From Elephas maximus indicus (taxonomy: Eukaryota; Chordata; Mammalia; Proboscidea; Elephantidae), in the NCBI RefSeq assembly GCF_024166365.1, contig NC_064819.1, forward strand, positions 207,353,293 through 207,417,292: a DNA stretch of 64,000 nt. The letters are read 5' to 3'. The position numbers and the translations under genes are program-made. This document shows, one piece after another, positions 45,920 to 55,670 of this stretch. Position 1 is the stretch's first letter, and each line of letters begins with the position of its first letter. The notes beneath the pieces were generated by a model. It was not told the DNA's origin, searched no databases, and saw only the letters and a program-made list of their open reading frames with translations.

Positions 45920-46324
45920 GTAATATTTTCCCATTTTTTGCTGTGGCCAAAGCCCTATGCCAGCTCACCAAATTCTTTTTTTACTGATAATATAGCAGAT
46001 TTATAGTCCAAACTTTAGTCCAAATCACAAGTCAAGAGATGCATGAAGGAAGTAAAGAAGTAGGTTTATTTCCCTGATCCAGATACAGAACAGGTCTTAG
46101 GAATATTTTTGAAATAGCTGACGGCTATCTTTGCTGCCTATCTTGATGTCACTCTTAGGCCTTGGTGAAAGCCCTCTGCCACATGCTCAGAGACCTCCCA
46201 GTACATTTGCCGTGATCTCCTATTCTTAAGTTACTTATCTTCCCTCCCTCCCCTGAAAACAACAGTGACAACCAAACCAAAACAAAGGCATAAAATACCC
46301 CTTCCTTCACTGTAGTTTATGGTA
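45920..46324. other. No recognised feature
   Basis: Unique-looking; intron if the preceding exon is real. Confidence 0.4.
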
Positions 46325-46545
46325 ACAATTATATTTATTGATTGCTTATAATCCACCGAACACTGTTCTAAATACTTTCTATTCATTAACTCATCCATGT
46401 AACAGTTCTATGTGATAAATTCTATTATAATTTCCATTTTATGGATGATAAAATTGAGGCACAGAGATTGCACAGGATTGCCCAGCCAGTAAATGGTGGA
46501 GAAGATTTAAAAACAGCCTAACTCCAGCTAATGGCCTTAGGGACT
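46325..46545 (-). repeat. MIR SINE
   Basis: Reversed MIR: ATTTCCATTTTATGGATGATAA, AAATTGAGGCACAGAG and CCAGCCAGTAAATGG. Confidence 0.75.
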
Positions 46546-46619
46546 ACACTAAATTCCTGTTAACTATGGTTCAGTAGTTAAGAATAAAAAACATGCAAAA
46601 AGCTGACAATGAAAAAAGA

Positions 46620-47017
46620 AGATGGAAGAAAAATTGATGTATTCAAACTGTGGTGTTGACAAAGAATATTGAATATACACTGGACTGCTAAAAGAATGAA
46701 CAGATCGGAAATACCACCAGAATCCTCCTTAGAAGCAAGGATGGCAAGATTTCGGCTTGCTTACTGTGGACAGACACATCAACAGAAAAGACCAATTGCT
46801 AGAAAAGGACCTCATGTCTGATAAAGTGGAGGGTCAGGGCATACAAGGGAAACCCCCAACGAGATGGGCTGACACAATAATGGACTCAAACATAGCAGCG
46901 ATCATAAGGATAGCACCGGACCATCTGTTATTCGTTATGTTATTCACAAGGTCACCATGCGTCAGAGCTAACTCTAACCCGTTGCCGTTGAGTGGATTAG
47001 ACAACTAAAAACAACCA
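46620..47017 (+). mobile_element. 5'-truncated RTE LINE
   Basis: Aligns with 58490-58860 of the full RTE: ATTGAATATACACTGGACTGC, CTCCTTAGAAGCAAGGATGG, AAAGTGGAGGGTCAGGGC and the end GGTCACCATGCGTCAGAGC. No intact frame. Confidence 0.85.
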
Positions 47018-47124
47018 GAAATCATGTTGAAGTAATTTGCATTTACATGGGAATAGCTGATTGTCATTAACACTCTCTGAGATGTCTGCACCTTTAAAAG
47101 ATGACCTGAACTACAGGAATCTCA

Positions 47125-47465
47125 ACTATTCTTTCTCAACAATTTTTTATGAAGTGCCTACTATGTGTTGGTACTGTGCTGGGTGATAGGCATCCAAGGA
47201 TGAATCCGTCCCAATGCACCTGTGGTTATGGGCCTGAGCCTTTGGTCATGGCTGAGTTCAAGCCCTGGCTCTGCCATCCATTAGCTGTTGGCCTTCGCAA
47301 GCTGTTTAACTTCTATAGACTTTGTTTTCTGCCCCTGCAAAATGACATAAAACAATAGCTTTCTGGGATGGGTTAAATGAAATAATGGCTATAAAGCACT
47401 TAGCAAACAAGCCAGTACATAATGTGCACTCAATGTACGGTATCTGTTATTATTATGAACTTCCT
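47125..47465 (+). repeat. L2 tail followed by MIR
   Basis: 47125-47215 has L2-like GAAGTGCCTACTATGTGTTGG. 47220-47465 is MIR-like (TCAAGCCCTGGCTCTGCCAT, TAGCTGTTGGCCTTCGCAAG, CTGCAAAATGACATAA, TAAATGAAATAATGG). Confidence 0.65.
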
Positions 47466-47559
47466 TTCTGGAGACATGTAAACTACTTACAAAGTAGCGC
47501 CATGAATGCTACAGCAGAAGCAGAGTCAAAGAATAACGCGGTGTCCCATAACCTGCTGG

Positions 47560-47644
47560 CGTTTCTAAGGAGCCGCAGTGAATTCGGAACTGCTGACCTT
47601 TTGGTTAGCAGCCGAACACTTAACCACTGCGCCACCAGGGCGCC
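47560..47644 (-). mobile_element. AfroSINE head fragment joined to U6 pseudogene
   Basis: Only the tRNA-like head is present (minus strand: GGCGCCCTGGTGGCGCAGTG ... GCTCCTTAGAAAC), close to consensus. Its 5' end touches a 14-base A run (47645-47658) and then the U6 3' end, in the same orientation. The RTE-like tail is missing. Confidence 0.85.
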
Positions 47645-47658
47645 AAAAAAAAAAAAAA

Positions 47659-47758
47659 TTGAATGCTTCAGGAATTAGCGTGTCATTCAAGCGCAGGGGC
47701 CATGCCAATCTTCTCTGTATCATTCCAATTTTAGCATATGTACTGCCAAAGGGAGCAC
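47659..47758 (-). pseudogene. U6 snRNA retropseudogene
   Basis: Reversed, it matches U6 spliceosomal RNA end to end: GTGCTC start (here GTGCTCCCTTTGGCAG), ACATATGCTAAAATTGGAA, GATACAGAGAAGATTGGCAT, GGCCCCTGCGC and a TTC-A-TTTT end. Several changes, including in the ACAGAGA-flanking and AGC regions (the ACAGAGA box itself is kept), and no upstream TATA/PSE suggest a dead copy. The T run after it is longer than a normal U6 end, and a SINE head follows. Confidence 0.9.
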
Positions 47759-47951
47759 ATAGAGTTGGCAGCGATGGGATCTATGGTGGTCTTCGAACAG
47801 TGTCCCACAGAGCCCAGGGCATCCACAGACATGCCTGAGAGGCCAAGGGCCAGTGTGGGGTGTGAAATGATGCCTGCTTTCATTTCAACCAGAGCAACTG
47901 TGGTTTTGTCTGGTTTGTGTGTTTTAATACTGGCTTTTCCTTATACACAGG

Positions 47952-48044
47952 GACGGATTACCCAATGAGCAAGGTAAGCACAATCAAGCCAGTGCATACC
48001 TTGCTTACTGTAAGCCAGTATGTACCCTGCTTATTGGTTAATCC
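47952..48044. repeat. Imperfect palindrome
   Basis: GGATTACCCAATGAGCAAGGTA (first 20 bases GGATTACCCAATGAGCAAGG) pairs with TACCCTGCTTATTGGTTAATCC reversed at the right end. The centre holds two more inverted GTAAGC/GCTTAC words. Confidence 0.6.
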
Positions 48045-49434
48045 ACCACTGCTTACACACTGTGTTCAAGAAAGGACTCTGTCTAAAATCACCACTGAGA
48101 ATGGGAGTTCTAAACCTAGCTTTTAATTTTTTCTCTGGAGGCCCTGAGATAAGTAAGTCCCTTGTCCTCTGTGGATCTCACTTTCCTCTTACGTAGAATG
48201 AGGGAATTTGTTTTCTCCAACTGTTCACTCTTGTTCCTTCCAGGACAACATCCTACCAGTTTTTGGACAATGTAAGGGAAAGATATGTAGGTAGACTGCC
48301 CCGAGGATGATCTTCCCATAGAAACATCTCTCTTCTGTCAACTGTGTTTGCTAGTTTGGATATCAGGTTCTGCTTGTACCACTATTTGCCTTTATCCACA
48401 TCTGAACTCAGAGACTCCATAGAAGCTTCTAGACTGTTCACAGTAACTCCCCAGTCTGTAGGGTAGCCTAGAAAGGCTTTGGGATGTAGGTCTTGGCAGC
48501 CATTCTACACATTGGCCAACTCCAATATGAGTCTTTTTCAGTGAAGAATGGCTTTTTTGTCAACAGAACTACCTTAGCTTAGCTCATTACAACCCACGAG
48601 CTCAAGGTAAAGGGGCAATTTCATCTATTTTTGACTGTTCTTCTGGGGCTTGATCCAGGTGGCCTGGGAAACTCAAAGAAAAACTCACAGGTCACATTTG
48701 AGAACTTTCATGCTGCTCAGAACTTCCTGGTTTTTGTTCCATCCAAGTGTATCTGGAAAGGCGCTCTGAGAAAAAGCAGGAGTTCATTCAAGTCTGGGGA
48801 GGATGTCCATTCTTTGAAATCTCCAGCATGCTGTGTATGGTATGAGCTGGTAAAAACCATATTCTTTCTGAACGATCCTTTGACACAACCCTCTGAGGCA
48901 CTCTATAGAGTTGGCCCTTACAGCTAGAAACCACAATGAAGTCCATAATGTAATTTAAAGCATGCCATTTTCACTCCCTTCATCTGTAAATGAAATAATT
49001 TGCACAACAATCCCTGCAGTCTCACTTCCCATATCAGCGAAAGTTTAACAACTGAAATCATTGAGAAGGTTTTAGTGCTTTGGAAAATATCCAAGCATAG
49101 TTTCATGAACACCAAGTAGCAGCATTATAACAATTTCATTTTGCTTAATTGTTTAGTCACAACACTCAATAATTGAACCTCTAGGTACCATGGTGACAGA
49201 AATGGAGGTAGATGGATGGGAGTTATAGAAAGACAATGAGTCCCCTGTCTTTAATGTTAATTAGTTGGTCCTTCCATATATTCCATCTGTTCCCATACAA
49301 TGACCTCAACATACATGCTACATTAGAAAAAAGAACAAAATAGACATTAAGTAATTAACATTAAATTTTGAATTTTTTAAATTGTCCGGAATACTGATAT
49401 TTACAACATATTACCTTTTTTTCTTGCCTTTTAG
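48045..49434. other. Long stretch without recognised features
   Basis: Unique-looking, moderate GC. ORFs at 48116-49115 lack any motif. It ends in the T-rich acceptor at 49434. Confidence 0.4.
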
Positions 49435-49472
49435 AAATTAAATGAAGACATGAAGTAATCATTAAGGAGAAG
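49435..49472 (+). CDS. Candidate coding exon with in-frame TAA
   Basis: A 38-base segment after acceptor CTTTTTTTCTTGCCTTTTAG-like tract and before donor GAAG|GTATTT. In phase 0, matching the exit of 45842-45919, it reads KLNEDMK, stop (TAA 49456-49458), then SLRR and two bases. Those two bases join in frame with 53173 to give AGG GCT GCC. Either the TAA is the true end of an isoform or it is a lineage-specific nonsense mutation. Very short, so chance is possible. Confidence 0.3.
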
Positions 49473-49569
49473 GTATTTCTATGTTTTTGCTATTTCTTTC
49501 CTTCTTCAGCTATTAGTTAAACTTTACAGGAGAACCTCTTATGGATAATTAACGGTGCTAGTTGCCATA

Positions 49570-49722
49570 TGCTAGGTGCATAGTGGTTAAGCGCTATGGC
49601 TGCTAACCAAGAGGTCGGCAGTTCATATCTGCCCGGCGCTCCTTGGAAACTCTATGGGGCAGTTCTACTCTGTTCTATGGGGTCGCTATGAGTTGGAATT
49701 GACTGGACGGCAGTGGGTTTAG
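49570..49722 (+). mobile_element. AfroSINE
   Basis: Near-consensus body (GGTCGGCAGTTCATATCTGC, ATGGGGTCGCTATGAGTTGG) with an altered first 15 bases. Confidence 0.92.
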
Positions 49723-49915
49723 TGGGAGTTGGCATCAAGTCGACTTCAACTCATGGCAACACCATGTGTGTCTGAGTAGAACTATGCTCCACAGGGTTTT
49801 TAATCACTGATTTTTGGGAAGTAGATTGCCAAGTCTTTCTCCTGAGGTGCTTCTGGGTAGACCTGAACTTCCAATCTTTCAGTTAGCAGGCAAGAGCATA
49901 ACAGTGTGCACCACC
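49723..49915 (-). mobile_element. AfroSINE, head-to-head-tail neighbour
   Basis: Reversed long AfroSINE (GGCATCAAGTCGACTTCAAC ... GTTAGCAGGCAAGAG). It abuts the previous SINE tail to tail. Confidence 0.9.
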
Positions 49916-50249
49916 CAGTATCTCCTTATTGGCCAGTCAAATATGTGGACCACTGTATTGGTCCAGGTACCACTGAGGGTCAGGATGTGAAGAAGGGCCC
50001 AGGATTTTCATTTCTTCAAAGTTTAGAAATGCTAGCTGCGTTTCTTGTAATTGCCAAAACAGAGGAACAATCAAAGCACCTAAATTTGAATTAAACACTT
50101 GTCTAGACTGCTAGACATGTGTTAGCACTCAAGGGACAGTCTCTGTCGAGGAATCAGTGAATCTGAAAGGTATGTAAGATTTGCTATCATATTTTAAGAG
50201 CACATGGTAATGCACTTAAGATTTAAATAAGGCTGTTAGTGCATTAATG

Positions 50250-50445
50250 GTCCCTGGGTGGCACAGACAGTTTTTCTTGATGGCTAACCTAAAGGTTGGT
50301 GGTTTGAACCCACACAGTGGCACCGTGGAAGAAAGGCCTGGTGATCTGCTTTCATAAAGATTATAGCCGAGAAAACCCTGTGGAGCAGCTGTACTCTATA
50401 ACATATGAGGGGGCCAACTCCATAGCAATGGGTTTGGGTTTTTTG
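50250..50445 (+). mobile_element. AfroSINE, diverged
   Basis: GGTCCCTGGGTGGCACAGAC head, GAAAGGCCTGGTGATCTGC middle, GGCCAACTCCATAGCAATGG tail, with part of the tail deleted. Confidence 0.88.
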
Positions 50446-50654
50446 TTACTTTATTAAGCCACTTGCGTCCGAAGTGGTGTGGGTCTATTCTTGCCAGGGC
50501 GGCATAACTTCAGAAGATAAAAGACGAAAACTGAACTTGACTGCAAATTTTCGTTACTAAAAGGCAATTCTATTTTTCTTTCTACTAAGAGACAAGTCTT
50601 TCCAAGATCTCATTCCATTATTATCTTAGGGTTAGTCAGAACGACCAAGTGTCT

Positions 50655-50815
50655 CCCTATTTATTTATCCATCTTGTCTGTCTGTCTATCTATCCAACTG
50701 TCTGTCTGTCTACCTATCCATCTGTCTGTCTGTCTACCTACCTATCTATCCATCCATCCATCCATCCACGCACCCACCCACCCATCCATCCATCCATCCA
50801 TCAAACTATCTATCA
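50655..50815 (+). repeat. Compound tetranucleotide microsatellite
   Basis: Interleaved (CTGT)n, (CTAT)n, (CCAT)n and CACC units over about 160 bases. Likely length-variable between individuals. Confidence 0.95.
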
Positions 50816-51424
50816 TCACAGACTACAGAATTTTCCCAGAATTATAAATAAAACCACATTTTGGGTTTCAAAGTCATCACTTACTTAGGAAATGACCACT
50901 GTTCTAAGCATGGGAGTGAAAGAGGAAGGGTAATGTGTGGGTAGGGAGACATTGTAGTGGGAAATAATATTTTCCAAAAGTCTGAGGCAAGGGCCCTGAA
51001 CTGGGGCCTACCGATATTCAGGGTTGATAAATTCCTCAGAAAATTAATGTAACATGTTAGATCTGTGTGCTTCTCTGCAGATAGAGTTCTCAGCTTTGTA
51101 TTTTTAAGAGTCTATTATTCCAAAATTATTCAAATGCACTGGACTAACAACATATGTAAAGACTGGGTGAGAGGAGCAAATTGTAAAGGTTCTTTTATAC
51201 ATCTTTCTATTTTAAATAACCATAAGAAAATAACCATGGATACTTTCAAATGTTCTGTTTAAATTCCCAGACAATCCTCCAGCTAAAATGCATTAGCTCC
51301 AACCTTGTAAAGTTTTCTCATGTTTTACTGAAAGCATTTATCTGAGTCACAAACCAAATAATCCTGCCTCTATATCATGTGAAAAATACAAATGATCTTA
51401 TTTTTAGGGGAAAAATAGACATTA
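50816..51424. other. No recognised feature
   Basis: AT-rich, no gene or clear repeat. Confidence 0.4.
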
Positions 51425-51570
51425 TGCAAAAACGGAGGATGACCACATCAGATCACAAGATGGAGGATGACTAACTACCTCATTATATAACTTCAAAATT
51501 ACATCATTACATAACTGCCAAACCACTGAGAATCATGACCCAGCCAAGCTGACATAGAGCCTTAACCTTT
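51425..51570 (-). mobile_element. MaLR-like LTR fragment
   Basis: ACCACATCAGATCACAAGATGG and CCAGCCAAGCTGACATAG parallel the 5' part of the LTR at 37556-38031 (reversed). Confidence 0.6.
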
Positions 51571-51942
51571 ACGGCCAGCATTATTCTTGCCTTGCATGTT
51601 GGCATTTGTTAATGCCAGACATACGTTGTTAATGCTCAAAGTAGTTGGATAGAAGATTTTTTTATTGTCATAGACGTGAAATGTCAGATAACGAGATAAG
51701 TGAGGAGTAGGTATAATCTAAAATTTCTGAAATGAACACCAATATGGACTACAATACCAGAAGGTTAAAACAGAACACACATTTTTAAGAGGGAGAAACT
51801 GATTTCTACATAGTGTCTCCAAGATGGCGTCCTTGGGTGGAACAAACAGTTAATCACTTGCCCATCGTCTGTATAATCATGGAAGCGGGCTCTTAGCCAT
51901 GAGATCAGGCCTGCATACATGTACACATAAAATCTAAGCATA

Positions 51943-52110
51943 AAACCAAAAAAACCCAAACCTATTGCCATCGAGTCGATTCTGACTCATGGTGACCCTA
52001 AAGACAGAGTAGAACTGTCCCACAGTTTCCAAGGAGCGCCTGGTGGATTCGAACTGCCGACCTTTTGGTTAACAGCCATAGCACTTAATCACTGTGCAAC
52101 CAGGATTTCC
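51943..52110 (-). mobile_element. AfroSINE with target duplication
   Basis: Reversed, near consensus. Flanks AAATCTAAGCAT (51930-51941) and AAATCTAAACAT (52111-52122) differ by one base. Confidence 0.94.
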
Positions 52111-52149
52111 AAATCTAAACATATGTGCCCTATAATGTTTAGTCTAAGT

Positions 52150-52915
52150 CTTTCGGGGACTGAGGTGGGTTATAAATCTAAGGCCATGAATGTGCAGTCC
52201 AAACTCCTTAGCATGATATTTAAAGCCTGCTAGGCTCTGCATCCCTCCTTCCTCTCCCCACTTTCGTCCCTTCCAGACTTTTCTCCTTGCACACCACCAC
52301 CTTCTCCATTCTGCCCTCACCCCATGCATGCTGCATGCTCCAGGCACTGGAAGTGAACCCTCTTCATCATACAAAACACACTTCGCACATCCAACCCCAC
52401 CACTCTGTTTCCACCACCTGAAATTCTCAAACCCCATCCCACCCTCTGCCACCATCAAAATCTGACAAGGCCCATCTCAAACACTCCACAATTCCTGATT
52501 CCCCAAGCCAGAAGTAATGTCTCCCTCCTCTGGTCGTTTTATTTATTCCTTTTATTATCTTGTTGCCAATTTCTTATTATCTTGTTGTCACGGAGTCTAT
52601 TCCAACTCATAGCGACCCTACAGGACAGCGTAGAACTGCCCTACAGGGTTTCCAAGGCTGTATATCTTTAGAAAGCAGAGCCACCGTTGGGTTCAAAATG
52701 CCAAGTTTTCAGTTAGCAGCTGAGGGTTTAACCACTGTGCCACCAGGGCTCCTCCCCTCTTATTATACTACTTATAACAGTTTGTCTTGGCATTTGGACA
52801 TGTCGTCCCACTTACTTCCATGCCTCTTCACACCCTTCCCCCAGGCTCTGCCATTATTCATCCACTGAGCTCAGTAAAAGGTGCTTAATAAACATTAGGG
52901 AAGTGAACTGAGTTG
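52150..52915 (+). repeat. L2 LINE 3' region, split by an AfroSINE
   Basis: AAACTCCTTAGCATGATATTT, TAAAGCCTGCTAGGCTCTGC, CACTGGAAGTGAACCCTC and finally GGTGCTTAATAAACATT follow L2 consensus order, resuming after 52766. The minus-strand ORF at 52144 is chance. Confidence 0.8.
52581..52758 (-). mobile_element. AfroSINE with 8-bp target duplication
   Basis: Reversed AfroSINE flanked by CTTATTAT at 52573-52580 and 52759-52766. Confidence 0.93.
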
Positions 52916-53172
52916 AATATTGGGTCTATAGGAATAGAAAATACTCCAATTTATAATAGGATAATTTTTTCAGTATAATATTTTTCTTTATTCTAAATTC
53001 ATGAACATATTTTTTTATCCGATTCTTGAGAGAATAGTTAATGGGCATATGTATGCCTCCCATCTGAATGAACAATAGAAATGTGTTGTTCACATGTATG
53101 TACTAATGTTGGGTATATATGGGCATTTTTGCTGTTCTCTTTCACCTGACACTTAAATTCCCCTTCACACAG
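52916..53172. other. No recognised repeat; ends in a possible acceptor
   Basis: AT-rich; the end CACTTAAATTCCCCTTCACACAG (last bases at 53172) is a moderate splice acceptor. Confidence 0.35.
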
Positions 53173-53215
53173 GGCTGCCACCATCCAAGAGCTGGAAGAT
53201 TTAGTTCTTGCATGA
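53173..53215 (+). CDS. Candidate terminal coding exon
   Basis: After the acceptor the phase that continues 49435-49472 reads R-AATIQELEDLVLA and stops at TGA (53213-53215). The peptide has a coiled-coil heptad look (I..L..L..L) and would be a plausible C-terminus. No polyadenylation signal is seen close behind, and the segment is short. Confidence 0.3.
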
Positions 53216-53239
53216 CCATCTGATCCTAAGTGTTTATTT

Positions 53240-53610
53240 TGCTGTTGTTGTTGTATGCCATCAAGTCAATTTTCTACTCATGGCAGCCCCATGTGACAGA
53301 GTAGGACTGCCCTATAGGGTTTTCTAGACTGTAATCTTCACGGGGAAACCATGGTGGCTTAGTGGTTAAGTGCTATGGCTGCTAACCATAAAGGATGGCA
53401 GTTTGAATCCACCAGGTGCTCCTTGGAAACTCGGTGGGGCAGTTCTCTGTCCTGCAGGGTCACTGGGAGTCGGAATCGACTCGATGGCAACAGGTTCAGC
53501 TTTTTTTTTTTTAATCTTTAGGGGAGGAGACCACCAGGTCTTCCTCCCTCAGAGCCACTGGGCGGGTTCGAAGTGCCAGCCTTTCGGTCGCATTGCACAA
53601 TCAGGGCAAA
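53240..53610 (-). mobile_element. AfroSINE interrupted by a second AfroSINE
   Basis: The reversed tail half (53240-53332, GTATGCCATCAAGTCAATTT ... TAGACTGTAATCTT) and head half (53526-53610, GGAGACCACCAGGTCTTCC ...) flank the insertion at 53347-53512. Confidence 0.9.
53347..53512 (+). mobile_element. AfroSINE inserted in an AfroSINE
   Basis: Forward, near consensus. Flanks AATCTTCACGGGG (53333) and AATCTTTAGGGG (53513) are the slightly diverged target duplication. Confidence 0.92.
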
Positions 53611-53936
53611 GAATATAACTAGCTGGAGGCAGAGCTTGGTTTCCCTTTCCTTTAGGGAAGGGATTATGTCTTGATCATTATAGCATTTAGCACAATGCCT
53701 GACACCTAATAAGTATTTCAAAATATTTTCTTATTCTTTCATGTTATCTTTAATTAATAATGAGGCTTATAAATTTTCCCTCTCTTCCTTCTTTTCTTCC
53801 TCCCAAGTTACTATGTTGATTTTTCGTTATTGTTGTTACAGACATTGGAGTGTGAGGCGACACCATCAGACATTGCCAGCAGGAGCAGTGCAGTTCTCCG
53901 GGCTGTTGAGCACGGATTCTGTTTTGTTCGCTGATA

Positions 53937-53957
53937 CTGCCCTCTTGTGGTCACTGG
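53937..53957 (-). promoter_or_regulatory. Possible CTCF binding site
   Basis: Minus strand TGACCACAAGAGGGCAG fits the CTCF core (CCAC.AG..GGCAG) at nearly every position. Lies in repeat-free, CpG-containing sequence (53850-54020). Confidence 0.5.
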
Positions 53958-54309
53958 GCAGGTTTTAAAAACTTACGGTGGCTTCGCAGCGAAAACGCAC
54001 CAAGCATTGCGGAAGGCAGTGAATGGGATACAAAATCCTCCCAGTATTAATTATCCCATCAGTTCAACTTTTTGAAATTATCCAGTGCTATTTTTCATGG
54101 TGTGAATAATCCCAAACATTTTTCAAATATTCTTAAAATTAAAAACTCTTAGCATCTCTGTATTTCTATTCCTTTTTTGTGTGTGTGTAAAGCTTGCCGC
54201 ATTGCCTTGAGCAAAAGATGGCTCTGATAGCTGAGTCAGATTTTTTGCTTAGTCTCCAGTTTAACTCAAAATTTCGTTGTTTTTGGGTTTTGTTTGTTTT
54301 GTTTTAGCG

Positions 54310-54540
54310 GGTTACATGGAGTCGTGCCCAGGCTCAGCCACTCGTTAGCGAGTGCGTAGGGTCCAGGACAAATCATTTCAAGTCTCAATTCTAGTTACCT
54401 CATCTAAACATGGTTCCAGAAATCGCTGCCCCGCCTTCCTCACCAGGGACGTTGCAAAGATCAAATAAAATATCCTAAGCGAAGACACTTGGAAAACTCT
54501 AAGATGCTACACTCACACGAAACATGATCATTATTTCTAG
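54310..54540 (+). repeat. MIR SINE, diverged
   Basis: CCCAGGCTCAGCCACTCGTTAG, CATTTCAAGTCTCAATTCTAG, TTGCAAAGATCAAATAAAAT. Confidence 0.6.
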
Positions 54541-54929
54541 ATAAAAAAGGCACTTTTAATAAGAGATTCTAGGTGCCCTAATAACAAGTGAAGTGCAATT
54601 TCACAAAAAAGACTTGAATTAAAAAATGTTACAAAGATACTTAGAAATATGTGAATCTAGAAAATAGTTTTCTTGTTTGCTTGCTTCCCTGGAGTCTCTT
54701 CAAATAATATAGAAAATAACACTTTACCTGAACGATTTTCTGTATAATCTTAACCAAGGGCAGGGGATTTGCCTTAAGCTCTAGAGATCCCTTATCGTCT
54801 ATAAATATACTGTAAATTGTGTATATACATTATATATATGTTATACGCAGCATAGGAACAATAGCCTACAATGATATTTTATAGTCCTTGAATATTTTTA
54901 TATCTTTAAAGTTAAAATAAAAGTATCAT
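54541..54929. other. No recognised feature
   Basis: Very AT-rich, with a TATA-repeat patch near 54822-54845. No gene. Confidence 0.45.
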
Positions 54930-55140
54930 TGATTTGTACATCTATTATGACCACACAAGGGACTTCACATACGTTATCACATTTTGCCCTCAGAAAAACG
55001 CTGCATTATCATTTCTATCTAATAGAAAGAAGAACACTGAGGCTCAGAAAGGTTAAGACACTCACCTAAGGTCATATGACTAGTAAATGATTGTCAGGAT
55101 TCAAACTGTAGTCGATCTCATTTAAGAGTCTGTGTTTAAT
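54930..55140 (-). repeat. MIR SINE
   Basis: Reversed MIR: ACACTGAGGCTCAGAAAGGT, CTCACCTAAGGTCATATGAC, GTCAGGATTCAAACTG. Confidence 0.8.
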
Positions 55141-55660
55141 TGGTGGTTATCTTCCATGAAAAAAATCTTCAAAGGAAAAATGAAACCTGAGGAAAGAGTT
55201 TCACTTGATTTCATGGAAATTGTCTTACTTCTCTCTGCTTCACTCTTCTTATCGTGATTTAGGCCTGGTCAAGAATTGACATTTAAATCCTGATAAGCAG
55301 CAGTCCGGTGACTGCTATCTAACAGGAAATTCAATACTCTTATTAAGTTAACTGAGAAAAAATACACTCTGAGTATAAGCAAAAAAAAAATAATTAACAT
55401 TGCTATGCATTTTTGCTTTCAACTCTTGAGTGACATAAAATTCCCTTTTTCCTAAGTATGCTTACAAATATTAAGAACAATTATTTAAAGAGAAATCCAG
55501 GATGCAATGACTGTGGAATTATCCTTAAAGAACTTTGTCTTGGGCTGCTTTTTCATATCACTTAGTATTTAGTTATGAGCTGTTCTCTCCAAATTTCCTG
55601 TTAAGAGACTGTAAACTAACCTTAATTTAAAACTGATATGATATAGTAAAATAACTTCTA
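55141..55660. other. No recognised feature
   Basis: AT-rich unique-looking sequence up to the RTE target site. Confidence 0.45.
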
Positions 55661-55670
55661 AACATTTAAC

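Noticed and set aside
47952-47974. 23-base exon with acceptor and GTAAGC donor
   Set aside because: It is the arm of a palindrome, so splice-like words are better explained by that structure.
50655-50815. CRISPR-like spaced repeats
   Set aside because: A simple tetranucleotide microsatellite in a mammalian genome.
52144-52458. Minus-strand ORF of 104 codons
   Set aside because: Antisense to a recognisable L2 LINE.
53853-53942. Exon after TTGTTGTTACAG with 30 open codons
   Set aside because: No donor and no phase partner could be supported; the block is better noted for its CTCF-like motif.
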